Shown here: piece by piece, positions 23,684 to 27,988 of the stretch
How positions within the stretch are numbered: the first letter of the stretch is position 1
Layout of the letters: each line of letters opens with the position of its first letter
Assembly: GCA_000433355.1 (NCBI GenBank)
Contig: FR893096.1
Coordinates: forward strand, 1 to 27,988
Origin: Alistipes sp. CAG:435
GTDB taxonomy: Bacteria > Bacteroidota > Bacteroidia > Bacteroidales > UBA932
Direction: 5' to 3'
Length of the DNA: 27,988 bases
Notes under the pieces: model-generated
What the model saw: only the letters and a program-made list of their open reading frames with translations
Database searches by the model: none
What the model was told of the DNA's origin: nothing
Program-made: the position numbers and the translations under genes

Positions 23684-25042
23684 ATGCTTAATAGAAAGAT
23701 AGACAGCTATTTAAAAGATTATTACCAAAAATCTTCTAATGCATTGCTGATAACGGGTGCACGTCAAGTCGGAAAGACCTATTCCATCCGCGAGTTCGGC
23801 AAGACTTTCAAGAGTTTCATCGAGATCAACTTCATCGAGAATCCCGATGTCGTTGGATTGTTCAAGGATGCTAAGGGAAGCGCCGACATACTGATGCGTT
23901 TGTCGACCATCACGAATGTGCCAATGATAAAAGGGGACACGCTGATATTCTTTGACGAGGTTCAGGAGTGTCCTGATATTGTGACCGCCATCAAGTTTCT
24001 GGTGGATGAAGGCTCATATCGCTATATTTTGAGTGGCTCTCTGCTCGGTGTGGAATTGAAAGATATCCGTTCAATCCCTGTCGGCTATATGGGCGTGAAG
24101 GAGATGTTTCCGTTGGATTTCGAAGAGTTCATTACTTGTGTGGGAATCAATGAAAATGTTATTTCCACGCTAAAAGATGCCTGGACGAAAAGGATTCCGG
24201 TCGATGGATTCATCCATAACAAGATGATGGAGCTGTTCCGGCTCTACCTGATTGTAGGGGGTATGCCGGCAGCGGTCAGCAAGTATCTTGAAAGTAATAA
24301 CTTGCAGGATGTGTTGGCGGTACAGCAAGAGATTATTCAACTTTATAAGAAGGATATAGCCAAGTATGATCCGTATAATAAATTGTATATCGAGGAGATA
24401 TTCAACCTAATTCCGCCGGAACTCAATGCCAAGAACAAGCGTTTTATCCTCAAGCGCCTCAACGAGAATGCTAAGTATGAACGCTATGAGAACAGCTTTC
24501 TCTGGCTGAAGCATGCTGGTGTTGCCATACCCGTGTATAATGTAGAGGAACCCAAGGTCCCTCTGCTGCTGTCTCGCTCCCGCAACCTTCTCAAGCTCTT
24601 CCTCAGCGACATTGGTCTACTGGCAGCCCAATATGCCAACGGCATCCAGATGCGGATTATCAAGGGCGATAAGGACATCAACTTCGGTTCTATCTATGAG
24701 AATGTGGTGGCGCAGGAACTTGTCGCACACGGTCTGGAGTCCTATTACTACAACAGCAAGAAGAGGGGAGAGCTGGACTTTGTCATAGAGCAGTGGGACA
24801 GGATTCTTCCCATCGAGGTTAAGTCCGGGAAGGATTATACCTACCATCGTGCCCTCTCCAACATTATGGATTGCGATGAGTATGATATCCAGGAAGCACT
24901 GGTGTTGAACAATGACAATCTATCAGTTGATGGTCGAATTACTTATGTGCCGGTCTATATGGTGATGTTCTTGGATAAAGGTGCGGCGGCGCCGATAGAA
25001 TACAAAGTTGATCTAGGTGGTTTATCGAATGGGGATGTCTAA
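23684..25042 (+). CDS. AAA+ ATPase with DUF4143 nuclease-like C-terminus (first copy)
   Basis: 452 residues from the ATG at 23684, which has a good RBS; the frame is open upstream but runs through repeats. Walker A is GARQVGKT (about residues 25-32), Walker B is LIFFDEVQECP, sensor 1 is ILSGSLLG. A winged-helix part follows. The C-terminal DUF4143 module has SIYENVVAQEL, GELDFVI and LPIEVKSGK, a D...ExK pattern of PD-(D/E)XK nucleases. Such proteins are abundant in gut Bacteroidota; their role is unknown, with links to mobile DNA and defence only suggested. A second, divergent member lies at 26393-27823. The alcohol dehydrogenase starts 60 bp downstream. Confidence 0.9.
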   Translation: MLNRKIDSYLKDYYQKSSNALLITGARQVGKTYSIREFGKTFKSFIEINFIENPDVVGLFKDAKGSADILMRLSTITNVPMIKGDTLIFFDEVQECPDIVTAIKFLVDEGSYRYILSGSLLGVELKDIRSIPVGYMGVKEMFPLDFEEFITCVGINENVISTLKDAWTKRIPVDGFIHNKMMELFRLYLIVGGMPAAVSKYLESNNLQDVLAVQQEIIQLYKKDIAKYDPYNKLYIEEIFNLIPPELNAKNKRFILKRLNENAKYERYENSFLWLKHAGVAIPVYNVEEPKVPLLLSRSRNLLKLFLSDIGLLAAQYANGIQMRIIKGDKDINFGSIYENVVAQELVAHGLESYYYNSKKRGELDFVIEQWDRILPIEVKSGKDYTYHRALSNIMDCDEYDIQEALVLNNDNLSVDGRITYVPVYMVMFLDKGAAAPIEYKVDLGGLSNGDV

Positions 25043-25102
25043 TGGGGTGTTCATTTAAATGGAAAACATCCCCGTTGAATAATAAGAGTTTTATTAAGCT
25101 TT

Positions 25103-26134
25103 ATGCTAGCATACACATATATCGAAAAAGGAAAGTTCGCTTTGGTGGAGAAACCGAAGCCTGTATTGATTGAGCCCACGGATGCCATTGTGCGCGTGAC
25201 GATGGGAAGTATCTGTTCCAGTGACCTGCATATTAAGCACGGTAGTGTCCCTCGTGCTGTTCCTGGTATCACCGTTGGGCACGAAATGGTGGGTGTGGTT
25301 GAAGAAATAGGTTCTGAAGTCACTAATGTGAAGCCATGTGACCGGGTAACTGTCAATGTGGAGACCTTTTGCGGAGAGTGTTTCTTCTGTAAGAATGGTT
25401 ATGTGAACAACTGTACCAACCCCAATGGCGGATGGGCATTAGGATGCCGTATCGATGGCGGACAGACGGAATATGTTCGTGTGCCGCTTGCCAATCAAGG
25501 ATTGAATCGTATTCCCGATAGTGTTTCCGATGAACAGGCTTTGTTGGTGGGCGATGTCTTGGCCACAGGCTTTTGGGCAGCTCGTATTTCAGAGATTGCA
25601 GAAAGCGACACTGTACTGATAATTGGAGCGGGTCCCACAGGCATTTGCACTTTGCTTTGCGTGATGTTGAATCATCCCAAACGCATCATCGTATGTGAAA
25701 AATCTGAAGAGAGAAGACGATTTGTGCAAGAGCATTACCCCGAAGTACTCCTCACAACTCCCGAAGAATGTAAGGAGTTTGTTTTGAAGCATAGCGACAA
25801 TAGCGGTGCTGACAGAGTGCTCGAAGTGGCCGGAGCTACAGATACCTTCCGACTGGCGTGGGAGTGTGCTCGCCCCAACGCCATAGTTACCGTAGTCGCA
25901 CTATACGACCAGGCACAAATTCTTCCCCTGCCCCAAATGTATGGCAAGAACCTCTGCTTTAAAACCGGTGGTGTGGATGGATGCGATTGCGAAGAAGTCC
26001 TCAGCTTGATTAAAGAAGGAAAGATTGACACCACTCCACTTATCACGCATCGTTTCCCATTGTGCGAAATCGAAGAGGCTTATCGCGTTTTCGAGAACAA
26101 GCTGGACGGGGTGATTAAGGTGGCGATATTTTGA
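25103..26134 (+). CDS. Zinc-dependent alcohol dehydrogenase family protein
   Basis: 343 residues, a medium-chain dehydrogenase. The catalytic zinc site is Cys in SICSSDLH and His-Glu in GHEMVG. The structural zinc loop is CGECFFCKNGYVNNC, and the Rossmann motif GAGPTG (with VLIIGAG) binds NAD(P). The closest recognisable types are alcohol, butanediol and sorbitol dehydrogenases; the substrate cannot be fixed from sequence. Length is normal and all ligands are present. Base usage differs from most of the window: only one GAATAT word occurs in the whole 25.1-28.0 kb segment. This suggests arrival by transfer together with the flanking ATPases. Confidence 0.92.
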   Translation: MLAYTYIEKGKFALVEKPKPVLIEPTDAIVRVTMGSICSSDLHIKHGSVPRAVPGITVGHEMVGVVEEIGSEVTNVKPCDRVTVNVETFCGECFFCKNGYVNNCTNPNGGWALGCRIDGGQTEYVRVPLANQGLNRIPDSVSDEQALLVGDVLATGFWAARISEIAESDTVLIIGAGPTGICTLLCVMLNHPKRIIVCEKSEERRRFVQEHYPEVLLTTPEECKEFVLKHSDNSGADRVLEVAGATDTFRLAWECARPNAIVTVVALYDQAQILPLPQMYGKNLCFKTGGVDGCDCEEVLSLIKEGKIDTTPLITHRFPLCEIEEAYRVFENKLDGVIKVAIF

Positions 26135-26178
26135 TTTTTGCCACCAAACACAAACATATATTTTATGGAAGATAATAA

Positions 26179-26271
26179 TCTCAACCGTCAGTAGAGCAGC
26201 TTTTTGAAATAGCACAGCATTTGAACATGGATGTGAAGGATTTGCTCAATTCTAATCTTGGTAATAAATAA
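26179..26271 (+). pseudogene. XRE-family regulator, C-terminal fragment
   Basis: After a stop at 26176-26178 the frame reads SQPSVEQLFEIAQHLNMDVKDLLNSNLGNK and stops. This is the normal end of an XRE helix-turn-helix regulator (the helix 'PS.EQL..IA..L..DV.DLL'). The HTH itself is missing, so the gene is broken. Confidence 0.6.
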
Positions 26272-26276
26272 CGGCT

Positions 26277-26396
26277 ATGGCACAGGAAATCAGAAGTGAG
26301 GAAATTATTGGCCAGCATATGTTTACAAAGAAAACACTTACATCTTTCATTCCGTTCCATCATAGTCTCAAGGCACGAAGCGGGTTCTCAAATTAG
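26277..26396 (+). other. Possible 5' fragment of the gene after the XRE regulator
   Basis: An ATG five bases after the XRE stop opens 39 codons (MAQEIRSEEIIGQHMF...) ending at 26396, overlapping the stop of the convergent ATPase. XRE regulators in this arrangement often precede DNA methylase or restriction genes. The downstream part is lost where the ATPase gene begins. Confidence 0.3.
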
Positions 26397-27823
26397 CCAA
26401 GGATCTTCTTTGCTAGGGCGTTGACGGCGTCCACGTCGATTGGTTCGAGGACGATTTTTTCTGGCTCCAGGTCCAGGAGGAACTGCATGTAGTTGGGGAG
26501 TGTGAGCAGCTGTCCTTCCCGGCCGACATTGTAGTCGCCGAATTTGATGATGTGTTTCACATGGTATTTGTCCGCATGCTTCAAGACAGTCTGGACGCTC
26601 TTGGCCTGGGCCGTTTTGGCTTTCACTTCAAGTGGCACACATTCGCCTTTCATCCGGACGAGGAAGTCCAGCTCAAGGCCAGAGTCCTTCAGGAAGTAGT
26701 ACAGGCTTTGCTGCTTCTTGTGAAGAGTGTCTGCCATCAGATTCTCGAAGATGGCGCCTTTGAATCCTCCCAGGTTGCCTTGCAGTATATCCGCCCTGGT
26801 CCCAGGGCCCAGCATCTCGATGAGCAAACCGATATCTGCCGTGTAAACCTTGAACACATTGTCTTTGGCATTGCCTTCCATCGGGAGACCGGTGATATCG
26901 GTATTGTAGCAGCGGCAGATAATGCCGGCGTCTTCCAGCCACTGAAGAGAGCCAAGATAGGTTTCACCTCGTCCGCCGGGCTTAACCTTGCTGTATTGGA
27001 ATTTCTTGTTCTCCTTGGCCAGCTGCTTGGGGATGGAATTGAAGCACTCGCGGATATGGGGCTTGTCTTTGTCCGGAGCATACTTGACCATATCGTCGCG
27101 GTACTCCTTCAAGATACCCTTGTATTCCTCACTGACGGCGTTCATATTATTGGTGGTCAGGAATGCGTTGATGGGGGCGGGGAGACCACCAATAGCGACA
27201 TAGAGGTTCAGATACTGCCTCATGGCCACGTGGATTCCTTCCGGAACCGGCGTTTCCTCCGTGTAGAACTTCCGGAGAGCCTCGATGACATCCGGATTCA
27301 TACCGTTGGCCCAGAGGAACTCCTCGAAGTCCAGCGGGTACATCTCGATGATGTCCTCGCTGCCTACAGGAACAGAGTTGATTCCCAGATCTTTCTTCTG
27401 AACCATCTTGCGACGCCGTTTCTTGAGCTCATCGCCGTAGCCCTGGACGCCCAGCAGGGAGCCAGTGGCAATCACGTCAAAGCGGCCGTCCTCTTTGAAG
27501 AACTTGAGCGAAGTCCTGGCCTCGGGGCATTCCTGGATTTCATCAAAGATCAGGCAGGTCTCTTCGGGGATGAACTTGACGCCCTTGATCTGCGCCGACA
27601 AGTTGAGCAGAATGCTGTCCACATCCTTTGATCCGACGAAGGCATTGATTCGCTCCGGTTGCTTGATGAAGTTCATGTAGACGACATTCTTGTAGTTCTG
27701 CTCAGCGAAGTGCTGCGAGATATATGTTTTACCGCACTGGCGGATGCCCATTATCATCAGAGGCTTGTGTTCGGGCCTGTTTTTCCACGCGATGAGAGCG
27801 TCTTCAATTTTCCTTTTCAGCAT
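26393..27823 (-). CDS. AAA+ ATPase with DUF4143 nuclease-like C-terminus (second copy)
   Basis: 476 residues from the ATG at 27823 (MLKRKIEDAL). Walker A is GIRQCGKT, Walker B is LIFDEIQECPEA, sensor 1 is IATGSLLG. DUF4143 follows with AIFENLMADTL, LELDFLV and VPLEVKAK, a D...ExK nuclease-like set. An insertion KKRRRKMVQKK after sensor 1 is absent from the first copy. The frame stays open upstream to 27976, because the 33-bp repeats keep phase and read SLEKLR-like peptides, but family homology starts at 27823. The overall similarity to the copy at 23684 is clear but distant, so they are not a recent duplication. Confidence 0.9.
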   Translation of the reverse strand: MLKRKIEDALIAWKNRPEHKPLMIMGIRQCGKTYISQHFAEQNYKNVVYMNFIKQPERINAFVGSKDVDSILLNLSAQIKGVKFIPEETCLIFDEIQECPEARTSLKFFKEDGRFDVIATGSLLGVQGYGDELKKRRRKMVQKKDLGINSVPVGSEDIIEMYPLDFEEFLWANGMNPDVIEALRKFYTEETPVPEGIHVAMRQYLNLYVAIGGLPAPINAFLTTNNMNAVSEEYKGILKEYRDDMVKYAPDKDKPHIRECFNSIPKQLAKENKKFQYSKVKPGGRGETYLGSLQWLEDAGIICRCYNTDITGLPMEGNAKDNVFKVYTADIGLLIEMLGPGTRADILQGNLGGFKGAIFENLMADTLHKKQQSLYYFLKDSGLELDFLVRMKGECVPLEVKAKTAQAKSVQTVLKHADKYHVKHIIKFGDYNVGREGQLLTLPNYMQFLLDLEPEKIVLEPIDVDAVNALAKKILG

Positions 27824-27862
27824 AGTATTACACTTTATCTGGAAGCAAAAATACACTTTTTT

Positions 27863-27940
27863 CAACGACTTTTCAAATACCCATCGTAATTTTTCTAACG
27901 ACTTTTCGGCAGTTAGCCGTAATTTTTCCAACGAGTTTTG
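27863..27940 (-). repeat. Three tandem 33-bp units before the second DUF4143 ATPase
   Basis: On the gene strand the units read AAAACTCGTTGGAAAAATTA, AAAAGTCGTTAGAAAAATTA and AAAAGTCGTTGAAAAAAGTG. On the plus strand the matching words begin at 27863, 27896 and 27929, so the spacing is 33 bp twice. The first 22 bases of the two distal units differ at three positions. The array ends about 40 bp before the start codon. Confidence 0.7.
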
Positions 27941-27963
27941 CCGGACCGGAGATGGGCAATGCA
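27941..27963 (+). repeat. Dispersed 23-bp repeat, copy 2
   Basis: Matches 23484-23506 at 20 of 23 positions. It directly adjoins the 33-bp array upstream of the second ATPase. Confidence 0.5.
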
Positions 27964-27988
27964 GTGGTTTTGGCACTGAATACCGACA

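Noticed and set aside
26552..27631. Plus-strand 359-codon open frame opposite the second ATPase
   Set aside because: It is the antisense shadow of the ATPase gene; the minus-strand frame has the Walker and DUF4143 motifs.

Overview
The window is a piece of a Bacteroidota chromosome, most likely order Bacteroidales, with roughly even base composition. The assignment rests on TAnnTTTG-type -7 promoter boxes, weak Shine-Dalgarno sequences, the lipoprotein signals, and families typical of gut Bacteroidales: DUF4143 ATPases, a RhuM/Fic protein, DUF6088, DUF3784, and a repeat protein of the '5-fold beta-flower' kind. No rRNA, tRNA, CRISPR array or intact insertion sequence was seen.

Layout. 1-1.45 kb: the end of a membrane protein that runs in from outside the window, then a frameshifted DUF6088 (AbiEi-like) gene behind a perfect 16-bp inverted repeat. 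1.45-5.5 kb (+): a DUF5131 (Gp37/Gp68-like) protein, a HAD phosphatase and an overlapping UvrA2-type ABC ATPase. 5.5-6.2 kb (-): a Dcu-type C4-dicarboxylate transporter with two internal deletions. 6.3-10.5 kb (+): a secretory cluster of beta-propeller protein, NlpC/P60-LysM hydrolase and CocE/X-Pro dipeptidyl-peptidase-like hydrolase. 10.5-15.6 kb: a small acidic protein, a CHAT-domain remnant, ftsH (-), cstA (+) and an M13 peptidase remnant. 15.6-18 kb (-): RhuM-Fic/Doc, a candidate small RNA with its own promoter and terminator, a lipoprotein peptide deformylase and a DUF3784 protein. 18.3-21.2 kb (+): an fRMsr-MsrA fusion, a BRO-N/Fic fusion and a Nudix hydrolase. 21.3-23 kb (-): dtd, a 19-residue-repeat secreted protein and a GIY-YIG nuclease. 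23.6-28 kb: two AAA+/DUF4143 ATPases in opposite orientation flanking a zinc alcohol dehydrogenase and remnants of an XRE regulator locus.

The mixture is housekeeping and stress genes (ftsH, cstA, dtd, Nudix, methionine sulfoxide repair, UvrA2) set among accessory genes (Fic proteins, GIY-YIG, DUF4143 ATPases, AbiE-like and CHAT remnants). Several genes are decaying. The transporter, the M13 peptidase and the CHAT protein keep recognisable end segments but have lost their middles.

Three signals are not explained by gene content. (1) The hexamer GAATAT/ATATTC occurs about 100 times by eye, against about 14 expected, in all codon phases and in intergenic DNA, but almost vanishes in the last 2.9 kb. 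(2) Each DUF4143 ATPase is preceded by three tandem 32- or 33-bp units built around a TTGGAAAA-like core. (3) A leftward transcription unit at 16.8-16.96 kb has 11-bp tandem repeats, an operator-like palindrome between the promoter boxes, and a hairpin plus U-tract whose stem closes fully only as a minus-strand RNA.
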